This document shows, in pieces, positions 5,742 to 13,788 of a stretch of DNA of 14,554 nt. Origin of the DNA: an uncultured Collinsella sp. Lineage in GTDB: Bacteria; Actinomycetota; Coriobacteriia; Coriobacteriales; Coriobacteriaceae. The first letter of the stretch is position 1; the number at the start of each line of letters is the position of its first letter. The stretch spans positions 1 to 14,554 of the forward strand of contig CATXJW010000044.1 of NCBI GenBank assembly GCA_958370325.1, in the 5' to 3' direction. Both the position numbers and the translations under genes were made by a program. A model generated the notes under the pieces. That model was given only the letters and a program-made list of their open reading frames with translations. It searched no databases and was not told the origin of the DNA.

Positions 5742-7283
5742 ATGGGAAAGAAACTCGATAAGAAGGCCAAGGCGGGCAAGAGCATCAAGAAGCTCCGCAA
5801 GCTCGAAGGCAAGCTGTGGACTCGCGAGTACCTGCTCAAGATTGCCGAGTTCGATGGAGCGACGATTGCTCCTGCCAACGGCGCAGCAGCGCGTGCCGAC
5901 GCCATGGGCACGCTTGCCGGCGAGCATCACAAGCTGCTGACCAGCGAGAAGTCCGTTGAGCTCGTACGCTCGTTAGCGCGCGAGATCGTCGCCGGCGGCA
6001 AAATCGACGACCCTCAGCTGCTCGACGAGATCCGTGTGCTCGGCCGCGATCAACGTGAGGCCAGTGCCATCCCCACCGAAGAAGCCGAGGCCTGGACCAG
6101 GCTCACCTGCGAGGCGGACGCCGTGTGGCACAAGGCCAAGGCAGCCAACGACTGGGCGAGCTTTGAGACCTATGTGGATAGAATCGTCGCCCAACTTAAG
6201 CATCAAGCCGAGCTCATGGACCCCAAGCGCGACCCATACGATGTTTGGCTCGACCAGTACGAGCGCGGCCTTTCCACCAAGAGCTTCGATGCGTTTTGCG
6301 ATGAGGTCAAGGCCACGGTCGTGCCGCTCGTGCACGCCATCGGCGAGCGCGGCCAGCAGCCGGCTGCCGACTTTTTGCACGCCCACGTGCCCGAGGCTGC
6401 CCAGCGCGCCATGAGCTTCGACCTTATGAAGCTTGTCGGCCTGGACCTGGACGACACCACGCTTGCCTTTACCGAGCATCCGTTTAGCGAGGGCTTTGCC
6501 GTGGGTGATGCGCGCATCGCGACGCACATCTACGAGGACGACTGCATCTCCAACGTCTACAGCATCATCCACGAGGCGGGGCACACCATGTACGAGCTGG
6601 GCGTCAATCCCGCCTATGCGCGCACGTGCTTGGAGGGCGGCACCTCCATGGGCATCCACGAGAGCCAGAGCCGCTTTTTCGAGAACACCGTGGGTCGCAG
6701 CCGCGCCTTTATGGGCCCGCTGCTCGAGGTGCTGCGTCGTCACGCGCCCGAGGTCTACGGCGACGTCGACGAAGACACGCTCTACCGCGCCGTGAACATC
6801 GCGCAGCCGTCGTTGATCCGCACCGAGGCCGACGAGCTCACCTATCCGCTGCATATTATGGTGCGCTACCAGATCGAGCGCATGCTGTTTGCCGGCGAGG
6901 CTACGGCCAAGGACATCCCCGCGCTTTGGAATCGCTTTATGGACGAGTACCTGGGCATTCCCGTTCCCGACGACACGCACGGCTGCCTGCAGGATACGCA
7001 TTGGAGCGGCGGATCGTTTGGCTACTTCCCCACGTATGCGCTGGGTAGCGCCTACGATGCCATGTTTGTGCCGGCCATGTGCCGCGACGGTGTCGACCTC
7101 AATGGCGCCTGTGCGAGCGGCGACCTAGCACCCGTCCGCACCTGGCTGGGCGAGCACATTTGGCAGTGGGGCCGCGCCAAAGACGCGCCGGAGCTCATCA
7201 AGGGTGCCTGCGGCATGGACTTTGACGCCCGCTACTACTGCAGCTACCTGCAGGACAAGTTCACCACGCTGTACGAGTTGTAA
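5742..7283 (+). CDS. M32-family metallocarboxypeptidase (carboxypeptidase Taq type)
   Basis: This 513-residue zinc enzyme of family M32 removes C-terminal residues from peptides; family members are cytoplasmic. The zinc site HEAGH lies at residues 277-281 (His277, Glu278, His281), and the second conserved block GIHESQSRFFEN at about 304-315 supplies the Glu ligand E307. Other family blocks are TEADELTYPLHIMVRYQIE and DTHWSGGSFGYFPTYALG, the latter starting at residue 418. All expected catalytic motifs are intact and the length is normal. The first 25 residues are rich in lysine, and no signal peptide is seen. The ATG at 5742 has AAGGA seven bases upstream. The gene is transcribed away from the pheST leader, and the shared 140-bp region should carry both promoters. 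A hairpin about 100 bp past the stop may terminate it. EC 3.4.17.19 is the family's usual number. Confidence 0.96.
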   Translation: MGKKLDKKAKAGKSIKKLRKLEGKLWTREYLLKIAEFDGATIAPANGAAARADAMGTLAGEHHKLLTSEKSVELVRSLAREIVAGGKIDDPQLLDEIRVLGRDQREASAIPTEEAEAWTRLTCEADAVWHKAKAANDWASFETYVDRIVAQLKHQAELMDPKRDPYDVWLDQYERGLSTKSFDAFCDEVKATVVPLVHAIGERGQQPAADFLHAHVPEAAQRAMSFDLMKLVGLDLDDTTLAFTEHPFSEGFAVGDARIATHIYEDDCISNVYSIIHEAGHTMYELGVNPAYARTCLEGGTSMGIHESQSRFFENTVGRSRAFMGPLLEVLRRHAPEVYGDVDEDTLYRAVNIAQPSLIRTEADELTYPLHIMVRYQIERMLFAGEATAKDIPALWNRFMDEYLGIPVPDDTHGCLQDTHWSGGSFGYFPTYALGSAYDAMFVPAMCRDGVDLNGACASGDLAPVRTWLGEHIWQWGRAKDAPELIKGACGMDFDARYYCSYLQDKFTTLYEL

Positions 7284-7384
7284 GGATTGACCAGCACGCC
7301 ATCGCCAACGCCAACCATGTTGACGCCAATGTCTTGGCAACGTCAGCGAAAACGACCCAAAGCGAGCAAGGTGACGTGAAATGA

Positions 7385-7413
7385 AAGGGCGCTGACCTTC
7401 TGGTCGCGCCCTT
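7385..7413. terminator. Hairpin after the M32 carboxypeptidase gene, probable terminator
   Basis: AAGGGCGC-T-GACC (7385-7397) pairs with GGTCGCGCCCTT (7402-7413) around the loop TTCT, giving 12 bp with one bulged T. The plus strand continues TTGAAATTG and the minus strand TTTCATTTC. U-runs are short on both sides, so it may work for both convergent genes, the carboxypeptidase and glmM. In the 205-bp gap 7284-7488 I see only this hairpin, a weaker one near 7331-7355 and the palindrome at 7461. Confidence 0.55.
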
Positions 7414-7460
7414 GAAATTGAACGTCAGATTGCCGCTTAGGGGCGTTTGCAGCGTCGAGC

Positions 7461-7490
7461 AGTTACGCGGTTTGGTAAAACCGCGTAACT
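7461..7490. repeat. Perfect 13-bp hairpin overlapping the glmM stop codon
   Basis: AGTTACGCGGTTT (7461-7473) and AAACCGCGTAACT (7478-7490) are exact complements around a 4-nt loop. The right arm covers the first two plus-strand positions of the glmM stop codon (7489-7491). No T-run follows on either strand, so a classic intrinsic terminator is unlikely. It may protect the glmM mRNA 3' end or act together with the neighbouring hairpin at 7385-7413. Confidence 0.6.
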
Positions 7491-8820
7491 ACAGAGCCTC
7501 GAGTGCGTTGGCGATGCGCTTCATAGCGGCATCGGCGAATGCTTGGTCGGGCGCCTCGGCCAGCACGCGGATAACCGACTCGGTTCCGCTCTTGCGCACG
7601 AGCACGCGGCCCTCGCCTGCCAGCGCAGCCTCGGCCTCGGCGATGGCGTTCTGCACGCCCATGTTCTCGAGCGCGGCGTCCTTGTCCGCCACGCGCACGG
7701 CCACCTGCGCCTGCGGTAGCAGCTTGCACGGAGCCGTGAGCTGCGAGAGCGTCTCGCGCTCGGCGCGGATCACTTCCATCACGCGCAGCGAGGTCATAAT
7801 GCCGTCGCCCGTGCGCTCGATATCGCCAAAGATCGTATGGCCCGTCTGCTCGCCGCCCAGGCTGTAACCGCCCTCGCGCATCTTGGCATACACGTGACGG
7901 TCGCCCACACCGCTGGTCACGGCGCTTAGGCCGGCAAGTTCCAACGACTTGATCAGGCCAAAGTTGCTGGCAATCGTCGGAACCACGGTACCGCCCGAAA
8001 GGCGACCGTGCTTGTTCAGGTACACGCCGCACACGTACAGAATCTGGTCGCCATCGACCACGCGGCCGCGCTCGTCCACGGCCAGGCAGCGGTCGGCATC
8101 GCCGTCGTAGGCAAAGCCCACGTCCAGGCCCTGCTCCACCACGTGGCGCTGCAGACGCTCCATATGCGTGGAGCCGCAGTCGACGTTGATGTTAAAACCA
8201 TCGGGCGCGGCATTGATCACGCGCACGTCGGCGCCCAGCGCGTCGAACACCGGCTTGGCCACCGAGGACGCCGAGCCGTTGGCGCAGTCGATGCCGATCT
8301 TGACGCCCTGCAGCGAAAAGTTCGCGCTGGCGATGAGCGAGGCAATGTAGCGGTTGCGGCCCTGCATGTAGTCCACCGTGGCGCCGATGTGGTTGCCCGT
8401 GGCCAGCGGCACCTCGCTCTTGCCATCGACGTAGTCCTCGATGAGCTCCAGTACGTCCTCGTCCATCTTAAAACCGTCGCTATTGACGAGCTTAATGCCG
8501 TTATCGCAAAACGGGTTGTGGCTCGCGCTGATCATGATGCCGCAATCGAAGCAGCCTTCCACGGTCTGATGTGCTACGCCCGGCGTGGGGATCACGTGCA
8601 GCATATAGGCGTCCGCACCGCTCGCGACCAGGCCACTCACCAGCGCCGCCTCGAACATATAACTCGAGCGACGCGTGTCCTTACCCACGATGACGCGCGC
8701 CTTGCGCTCGCGGTTGGCGCCGTAATACCAGCCCACAAAACGGCCAATCTTATAAGCGTGCTCTACCGTCAGCCCAACGTTGGCCTCACCGCGAAAGCCG
8801 TCGGTGCCAAAGTACTTCAT
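7489..8820 (-). CDS. glmM: Phosphoglucosamine mutase
   Basis: This 443-residue enzyme interconverts glucosamine-6-phosphate and glucosamine-1-phosphate, a step toward UDP-GlcNAc for peptidoglycan. The N-terminus MKYFGTDGFRGEANVGLT is the GlmM signature, which sets it apart from general phosphoglucomutases. The phosphoserine loop is ISASHNPF with the catalytic Ser at residue 100. The metal-binding loop is DGDADR at 239-244, the sugar-binding loop GEQTGH at 323-328, and the phosphate-binding loop RKSGTES at 409-415. All key residues are present. The ATG at 8820 has AAGGAG 5-6 bases upstream. A terminator-like hairpin sits only about 10 bases before this ribosome binding site, so glmM expression may depend on read-through or processing. 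The stop codon lies in a perfect hairpin. Confidence 0.98.
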   Translation of the reverse strand: MKYFGTDGFRGEANVGLTVEHAYKIGRFVGWYYGANRERKARVIVGKDTRRSSYMFEAALVSGLVASGADAYMLHVIPTPGVAHQTVEGCFDCGIMISASHNPFCDNGIKLVNSDGFKMDEDVLELIEDYVDGKSEVPLATGNHIGATVDYMQGRNRYIASLIASANFSLQGVKIGIDCANGSASSVAKPVFDALGADVRVINAAPDGFNINVDCGSTHMERLQRHVVEQGLDVGFAYDGDADRCLAVDERGRVVDGDQILYVCGVYLNKHGRLSGGTVVPTIASNFGLIKSLELAGLSAVTSGVGDRHVYAKMREGGYSLGGEQTGHTIFGDIERTGDGIMTSLRVMEVIRAERETLSQLTAPCKLLPQAQVAVRVADKDAALENMGVQNAIAEAEAALAGEGRVLVRKSGTESVIRVLAEAPDQAFADAAMKRIANALEAL

Positions 8821-8832
8821 GCGCTCTCCTTA

Positions 8833-8866
8833 CAAAATAGGGGCGAACAGATTGCCTGTCCGCCCC
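8833..8866 (-). terminator. Terminator-like hairpin between the DUF4012 gene and glmM
   Basis: On the minus strand GGGGCGGACAG (8866-8856) pairs with CTGTTCGCCCC (8850-8840), with one G-U pair and a 5-nt loop, followed by TATTTTG. It lies 38 bp past the DUF4012 stop. The glmM ribosome binding site starts within about 5 bases of the T-run. It can end the upstream transcript or act as an attenuator on glmM. Confidence 0.65.
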
Positions 8867-8903
8867 AAAATGGTACTCGATTATCTGCGCTACCAGAAAA
8901 ACC

Positions 8904-11216
8904 CTACGCCGACGCGCTGTCGCGAGCCGCCTGGCATGTAGGAGTCTGACGCAGCGTAAGCGGCTTGTCCCCCGCCTCGGCCGACGTGGTCAGCGTATAC
9001 GTGATCGTCGTCGTCTCGCCAGCATGCAGGTCAACGGTGCCCGAATAGAAGGGAATTCCATGCCACGTAGCGGCGCCAAGACCAAACTGGGTGCCCTCAA
9101 CCGTAAGGTCACTGATGTTGCCGCCCGTCGGGGCAAACAACGAGACATTCAGACGCTCGTCGTCGCGCGCGGCATCGGGCGCGCTCGCCGCGACGTAATC
9201 GGGCAGCTTGCCTGCCTCCTCCTGCGTCATGATGTTCGTCAGGGTAACGGTGATGCGATACGAGCACGTGCCGTCGCCGTTCTTGACGCCCTGGCCAATC
9301 TGCGTATCAGCGTTCAGGTACCAGTCGAGCTTGGAGAAGCTCAGGTTGTTAAAGTAAACGCCGGCAACGGGATCGGCACTCGGATCATCCGGATCGGGTA
9401 GCGAAGCGTCAATGCCCGTCTCTTTGATGGCATTCTGCTCATCATCGTTTCTCATCCAAGCAATCAGACGGCCCTCTTCGGCACCGCGCTCGAATGCACC
9501 GACAAGCTTTGTAACATCGACATCGCCGATACCGCCAAGGATCTTGCCGAAGGCAGCGCTGGCGACGGATGCAAAGATGCCGTCCGACTCCTCGACCGGA
9601 TAGTTCCAGTACACATCGTGCATGAGGACCTTTGCGGCGTTGGTGCCGTCGACAACCGTTCCGTCGGGCAGCGACACGTTACCGACAAGGCCCAGCAGGT
9701 ACTGCAAGAACACCGGATCGATGCCGACGACGCCATCAACGTCCTGCCCATACTGGGACTTCCACAGCGCGGCGACACGCTGCGAGTTGCGGGGCCAATC
9801 GGGCGAATACGCGTTACCAGAGTTGTACAGATTGCTGTGGTCACCAAACAGCGCCTCGTCCTCTTCGTCGACGCTCTCAACCGCCTCGTCTTTGCTGCGC
9901 GCAATACATGGAACAAACTCGCCAATCGACATCTGGCCGTCGGTGACCGAAATCAGGCCCTGCGAACCGCCAAAGCCGCCGCAGGCACGAATCTCGACGT
10001 TGTTCATGGCGTACACAAGGTAGTTGCGCGTCTGGCCGTTGGCGCCGAGCATCTGGGGAAGGACGGGGGCGACCTTCTCCGCCGCGTCAACCGCGCCGTT
10101 GAGGGTGGCAAAGCCGTCCTTGGCCTTATCGACCAGCTCGGTCACCTGGGAAATATGAGTATCGCCAATGCCCTGGATCTTCTCGTTGGCGCTCTTGAAC
10201 ACCTTGGAGCTATCGGAAAGCGAATCGGCAACGGCCTGCAGCGCGGACACGTTAATCATGCCGTCCTGAAACAGCTTGCCGGGCGTGGCCTGCGAAAGGT
10301 TGTCGGCCATGGGAACCAGCGCGTTGCTCGAGACATCGGACAGGGCGTCGATCATGGTGCGGGCCGCATTGATGTCGCTGCCATACACCGGGATAAACGA
10401 AGCCGCCGTCCACAGCGGGCTCGAGGTCTCCGCCTTCATGCTGTCGCAAAGCTCATCAATCTTCTTCGCGTCGTCAGGCAGCGTCGAAAAATCGCCCGAC
10501 GTGACCTTGTCCTTAAGGCCACCGACGATCTCGACGGCCTCCTTCGCTTCACTCTTTACGGTCTTTGCCGAGTTAAGCAGCATAAAGCCGCTTGCGCCAA
10601 GCGCAACGAGAAGCACCGCGACTACAGCGGCAATAATGGCGCCAGTATGACGCTTTTTGCGCTCGCCCTTGCGATGGCGATGACGGACCAGACCGTTAGA
10701 GGCCGAACTCGACGAAGCGTCGCTACCGTAGTTCAAGCCAAAATCGTAATAATCTTCCTTGGAACCCGAGCCCGCAAACTCGGCACCGCTATCATCCAGG
10801 CGGGCGAACGTGCCAGTCTCGGAGGCGCCGGTGTAGATCGTGCCAAGGTTACCCGTAAGCCCCGCGCCACCGGCAGAGGGAGTATTGTTGGCGGCCTTGC
10901 CGGCATTAACGTTGCCGGCGGCATTCGCGGCGTTGGTAGCACCTGCGTTGTTCGCGGGTACCGAAGGAGCCCCACTCGGCTGCGACGTGGAGGTTGCACC
11001 GCCCGCAAAGACATTCCCTCTTGCACGGCCGGTCTTTTTTGCCTTTTGTGACTGCTCGTACAGAGCGGTAAACATCGCCGTCTCGCCCGGGGACACGCGC
11101 TTACCGGAACCGCCCTGTCCAGCGCCGCCCGGCGTGCCGGCCTTACCAGCCCCGTTCGGACGCGGCGGAACTGCAGGACGGCCGCTATCGCTGCCCTTAA
11201 AGTGATTACCAGCCAT
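8904..11216 (-). CDS. Membrane-anchored DUF4012-domain protein
   Basis: The 770-residue protein starts at the ATG at 11216 (MAGNHFKGSDSG), with GAGGA seven bases upstream; a longer frame to 11243 has no such signal. Residues 1-175 are low-complexity, rich in Gly, Ala, Asn, Ser and Pro, and probably disordered in the cytoplasm. A basic stretch, RHRHRKGERKKRH, comes just before one membrane helix at about 192-214. The rest should lie outside the cell. It holds helical segments and then the DUF4012 core: RNYLVYAMNNVEIRACGGFGGSQG at about 397-420 and the VDGVVGIDPVFLQYLL block from about 493. The function of DUF4012 proteins is not established; a role at the cell envelope is suggested by topology and by glmM next door, but this is inference. 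No frameshift or truncation is seen. Confidence 0.88.
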   Translation of the reverse strand: MAGNHFKGSDSGRPAVPPRPNGAGKAGTPGGAGQGGSGKRVSPGETAMFTALYEQSQKAKKTGRARGNVFAGGATSTSQPSGAPSVPANNAGATNAANAAGNVNAGKAANNTPSAGGAGLTGNLGTIYTGASETGTFARLDDSGAEFAGSGSKEDYYDFGLNYGSDASSSSASNGLVRHRHRKGERKKRHTGAIIAAVVAVLLVALGASGFMLLNSAKTVKSEAKEAVEIVGGLKDKVTSGDFSTLPDDAKKIDELCDSMKAETSSPLWTAASFIPVYGSDINAARTMIDALSDVSSNALVPMADNLSQATPGKLFQDGMINVSALQAVADSLSDSSKVFKSANEKIQGIGDTHISQVTELVDKAKDGFATLNGAVDAAEKVAPVLPQMLGANGQTRNYLVYAMNNVEIRACGGFGGSQGLISVTDGQMSIGEFVPCIARSKDEAVESVDEEDEALFGDHSNLYNSGNAYSPDWPRNSQRVAALWKSQYGQDVDGVVGIDPVFLQYLLGLVGNVSLPDGTVVDGTNAAKVLMHDVYWNYPVEESDGIFASVASAAFGKILGGIGDVDVTKLVGAFERGAEEGRLIAWMRNDDEQNAIKETGIDASLPDPDDPSADPVAGVYFNNLSFSKLDWYLNADTQIGQGVKNGDGTCSYRITVTLTNIMTQEEAGKLPDYVAASAPDAARDDERLNVSLFAPTGGNISDLTVEGTQFGLGAATWHGIPFYSGTVDLHAGETTTITYTLTTSAEAGDKPLTLRQTPTCQAARDSASA

Positions 11217-11365
11217 AAAGAAATCCTCGCAATTGAGTCGCAATGAAAAAGTCCATAACGTTACCAGTCTATGGCATTTTGGGCATCGACAGCTAAACTC
11301 CAGACACGGACATCAATTGGCGAAAATGCGGCACAACACCTTTTCCGTCTAGGCAGCGGCATGAG

Positions 11366-12388
11366 CTACACCGTGAGGAACATCATCACGATGATCATGG
11401 CAAAGCCGATAAGGTCGGTCGGCAAAAACACCGTGCCCAACATAACGGCGCTGGTGATTGTCGCCGAAACCGGCTCCACAGTTCCGATGAGGCTCGCGCG
11501 CACCGAGCCGATGTCCTTAACGCCCTGCATATAGAGCATGTAAGCGAAAAACGAGCCGATAACCACGAACACCGCAAGCGCCTCGACGCCGGCAGCGTCG
11601 AGTGCCGGCATATGCGCCCAAGGCTGCACGAAGACGCACGAGACCACGCCCGCCGTGAGCATTGCCGAGCCCGTGACGATGGGGCTACCGTATTCGGGCA
11701 GGATCTTGGCGGGAATCACCGCCATACACGTGGCGCTGACCGCACACATAAGACCTGCTGCCAGGCCAAGCGGCGAGATATTAAGGCTGGTGGGGTCGCC
11801 GCCGGTGGCGATTAAAAAGGTTCCACCCAGAGCCAGGCCAATGCCGATGACTTCGCGAGTACGCGGCATGCGGCGATCGGTCACGCAGGTGTAGCCCATG
11901 ATGATAACGAGCTGCAGGCACTGGAGCACCGTCGCGGTTCCGGCGTTCGTCAGGCGCACGGCCGAAAGATAGCAAAACTGGTTGAACAGCAGACCAAAGG
12001 CGGTAAAGAGCAGCAGCTGCTTGCGATCGGCGGGTGTGGTCCAGAGCTTAATCAGGCGCTCGCGGTCACGCGTAACAACCACGGCCATAAAGAGTAGACC
12101 GGCGAGAATCTGACGCACGCTCATAAGCCACAAGGTGTCGACGTGGTAGGTATCGAACAGAAAGCTCGCGCTGGTGCCCGAGAAGCCCCAAAACGAACCG
12201 CCCACCAGCGTAGCCAAGACGCCCGTGATCATCTTGCGCGTCGAAGCGCTGTTCAGGCGGTCGCGCCATGCGCGACGGGTGTTGCGGCTGAGCTCGTCGG
12301 TGCCCTCGGGCACATCAATGTTCGATATATCGGTCATCGGCACCGAAGCCCCTGCGCCTTCGACCTGCTCGACACACTCTTTGCTCAT
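11366..12388 (-). CDS. EamA/DMT-superfamily permease
   Basis: This 340-residue integral membrane protein has the ten-helix layout of two EamA repeats, as in drug/metabolite transporters. I chose the ATG at 12388 (MSKECVEQVEGAG), which has GGGGAG a few bases upstream; the frame is open for 69 more codons but that part looks non-coding. A 50-residue charged cytoplasmic tail precedes the first helix (about 53-78, GVLATLVGGSFWGFSG). The second repeat ends with the typical ASLIGTVEPVSATITSAVMLG at about 299-319. Substrates in this family range from amino acids to metabolites and cannot be told from the sequence. No clear terminator follows in the 150 bp before the DUF4012 gene. The 288-bp region upstream, up to the tRNA gene, shows no further gene; no strong promoter for this permease was found. 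Confidence 0.92.
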   Translation of the reverse strand: MSKECVEQVEGAGASVPMTDISNIDVPEGTDELSRNTRRAWRDRLNSASTRKMITGVLATLVGGSFWGFSGTSASFLFDTYHVDTLWLMSVRQILAGLLFMAVVVTRDRERLIKLWTTPADRKQLLLFTAFGLLFNQFCYLSAVRLTNAGTATVLQCLQLVIIMGYTCVTDRRMPRTREVIGIGLALGGTFLIATGGDPTSLNISPLGLAAGLMCAVSATCMAVIPAKILPEYGSPIVTGSAMLTAGVVSCVFVQPWAHMPALDAAGVEALAVFVVIGSFFAYMLYMQGVKDIGSVRASLIGTVEPVSATITSAVMLGTVFLPTDLIGFAMIIVMMFLTV

Positions 12389-12619
12389 TCCACTCCCCCG
12401 AAACAGTCTGGAAGCAATTCGGCTTACCTTACCACGGCGAAGGCACCAGCCGAAGGCTTGTCCGCTTATCGGTAGGACAATTCCGCAGGCGTCTTTCCAT
12501 AGCTCGACACCGCAACGGCCTTGCATTATGCGACAGCCAAATCGCGGCAGCGGGCTCTTTTGAAATGGATATGACAAAGCCCCCGAATTCCACAATGTAA
12601 GCGATTTTTAAAAATGTTC

Positions 12620-12648
12620 TTGCCACCGAGTTCAGGCTCCGTTATATT
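12620..12648 (+). promoter_or_regulatory. Promoter of tRNA-Val
   Basis: A -35 box TTGCCA (12620-12625) and a -10 box TATATT (12643-12648) are separated by exactly 17 bp. Each differs from the sigma-70-type consensus by one or two bases. The predicted start is about 12655, some 20 bases before the mature tRNA. Confidence 0.85.
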
Positions 12649-12677
12649 ATCCCTTGCGCGCTTGCGCACCCTTGATC

Positions 12678-12752
12678 GGGCGTTTAGCTCAGGGGGAGAG
12701 CGCTTCCCTGACACGGAAGAGGTCAGAAGTTCAAATCTTCTAACGCCCACCA
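12678..12752 (+). tRNA. tRNA-Val (anticodon GAC)
   Basis: The 75-nt gene folds as a full cloverleaf. The acceptor stem pairs GGGCGTT with AACGCCC, and the D stem pairs GCTC with GAGC. The anticodon stem pairs CTTCC with GGAAG around the loop CTGACAC, with anticodon GAC that reads GUC and GUU. The T stem pairs AGAAG with CTTCT around TTCAAAT. The discriminator is A and CCA is encoded. It is flanked by its own promoter and terminator, so it is a single-gene unit. No attachment-site duplication or integrase is visible next to it. Confidence 0.97.
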
Positions 12753-12760
12753 AATGTTCG

Positions 12761-12797
12761 CAGCTCAGAGGCTATGTCCTCTGGGCTGTTTTGTTTT
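12761..12797 (+). terminator. Intrinsic terminator of tRNA-Val
   Basis: CAGCTCAGAGG (12761-12771) pairs with CCTCTGGGCTG (12778-12788), with one G-U pair and a 6-nt loop, followed by TTTTGTTTT. It starts eight bases after the encoded CCA. Confidence 0.92.
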
Positions 12798-12803
12798 ATG
12801 TCG

Positions 12804-13004
12804 CTAAATCCGCTGGCAGTTCCAACCGTCATCGCAACGCAGCATCAATTCACCTGACGAATGGCAGCCAAACATATTCAATACCCCAACATCAACAATA
12901 GCCAGGCACAAAACTGCGCCGCAAGCTGCTCCAACCGCCCAACTGGCCAAAAGCCGACCATCTACTTGCCGATCTATCCATCGGCATAACCAATCAGTCC
13001 GCAC
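12804..13004 (-). CDS. Possible small single-helix membrane protein, unrecognised
   Basis: A 66-codon frame starts with GTG at 13004 and has GAGAGG five bases upstream. The product begins MRTDWLCRWIDRQVDG. It has a hydrophobic stretch at about residues 18-45 (LLASWAVGAACGAVLCLAI and on) that would make one membrane helix. A short cysteine-containing tail follows (GCHSSGEL, RCDDGWNC), with six cysteines in all. It lies in the 335-bp gap between the tRNA terminator and the DUF5710 gene and is divergent from the latter. Base composition is less GC-rich than in the neighbouring genes. I recognise no family, so it may be a real small protein or a chance frame; the start signal and clean hydrophobic segment favour a gene only modestly. 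Confidence 0.38.
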   Translation of the reverse strand: MRTDWLCRWIDRQVDGRLLASWAVGAACGAVLCLAIVDVGVLNMFGCHSSGELMLRCDDGWNCQRI

Positions 13005-13087
13005 CGCAACCTCTCAGCAAAACGCCGCGATGTCTGCGCCCTGCGGTATCCTTGAGCCACTTGCACCTGCAGCACCAAGGAGCCGCC

Positions 13088-13774
13088 ATGCGCACCGAGC
13101 TCGATGTCCCCTTTTCGCACAAAGAAGAAGCCAAGGCGCTGGGCGCCAAATGGGACCGGACCAAGAAGATCTGGTACGTGCCCAGCGGCGTCAACCCCGA
13201 GCCCTTTGCCGAGTGGCTGCCCGGCGTTGGCCGATCCGACCCCTCTGGGCCGTATATATATCTAGTACTGGGCAAGCGCGAGTGCTGGAAATGCCGCAAA
13301 GAGACCTCGGTCGCGGCCTTCGGCATTCCCTATCGAGCCGATGACGGCGAGGACATCGCCATTGCGCACGCGCCCAACGAAGCCGGGCACATTACCATCG
13401 ACACGGCCAATGCCAACGCGCTCGCCATTGTTCCCGCTCTTGGCTGCGTGCCGGGCGAGATCCGCGACTATCTTTCTAAGCGCTGCGGCTACAAGCCCGT
13501 AGGCGCACGAGCCTCCAAAGCCCCGTCGCTCGGCAACACGTGCACCAGTTGCGACGCGCTGCAAGGCAGCCGCTATCTGTTCGAAGAACCCACGTCCCCG
13601 TTTGCCCTCACCGCCATCAACAAGCTGCCGGCACTGGAGTTTGTGCGTGTCGAAGTTGCCGGCGTCTTTGGCGTCCCGGCCACGCGCACCGACTTTGACC
13701 AGGCGCTCTTTACCTGGGCACGCGACCATCACGCCGAGTTCCACAAGCAGCTCGGTGAGGGGATTTATTTGTAG
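13088..13774 (+). CDS. DUF5710-domain protein with two CxxC zinc knuckles
   Basis: The 228-residue protein starts at the ATG at 13088, with AAGGAG five bases upstream. Residues 1-45 match the DUF5710 pattern: LDVPFSHKEEAKALGAKWD followed by KKIWYVPSGVNPEPFAEWLP. That domain is usually found attached to larger DNA-handling or mobile-element proteins; its role is unknown. The rest has CWKC at 66-69 and CTSC at 152-155, which could bind one zinc ion together, plus isolated cysteines at 120 and 133. No membrane segment or signal peptide is seen. A TATCCT about 40 bases upstream of the start could be a -10, but no -35 is clear. It converges on the next gene with only 14 bp between stop codons. The function is unknown; nucleic-acid binding is a guess from the domains. 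Confidence 0.85.
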   Translation: MRTELDVPFSHKEEAKALGAKWDRTKKIWYVPSGVNPEPFAEWLPGVGRSDPSGPYIYLVLGKRECWKCRKETSVAAFGIPYRADDGEDIAIAHAPNEAGHITIDTANANALAIVPALGCVPGEIRDYLSKRCGYKPVGARASKAPSLGNTCTSCDALQGSRYLFEEPTSPFALTAINKLPALEFVRVEVAGVFGVPATRTDFDQALFTWARDHHAEFHKQLGEGIYL

Positions 13775-13788
13775 GAACGGAGATGCCT

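Noticed and set aside
9618..11051. 477-codon plus-strand frame opposite the DUF4012 gene
   Set aside because: It mirrors a well-supported coding frame and shows no domain or start signal of its own.
12429..12626. 65-codon minus-strand frame upstream of the permease
   Set aside because: It overlaps the tRNA promoter region, lacks a convincing start signal and has no protein-like features beyond a short hydrophobic patch.
12678..12752. tRNA-Val as an integration site for a mobile island
   Set aside because: No direct repeat of the tRNA 3' end and no integrase gene appear in the window.
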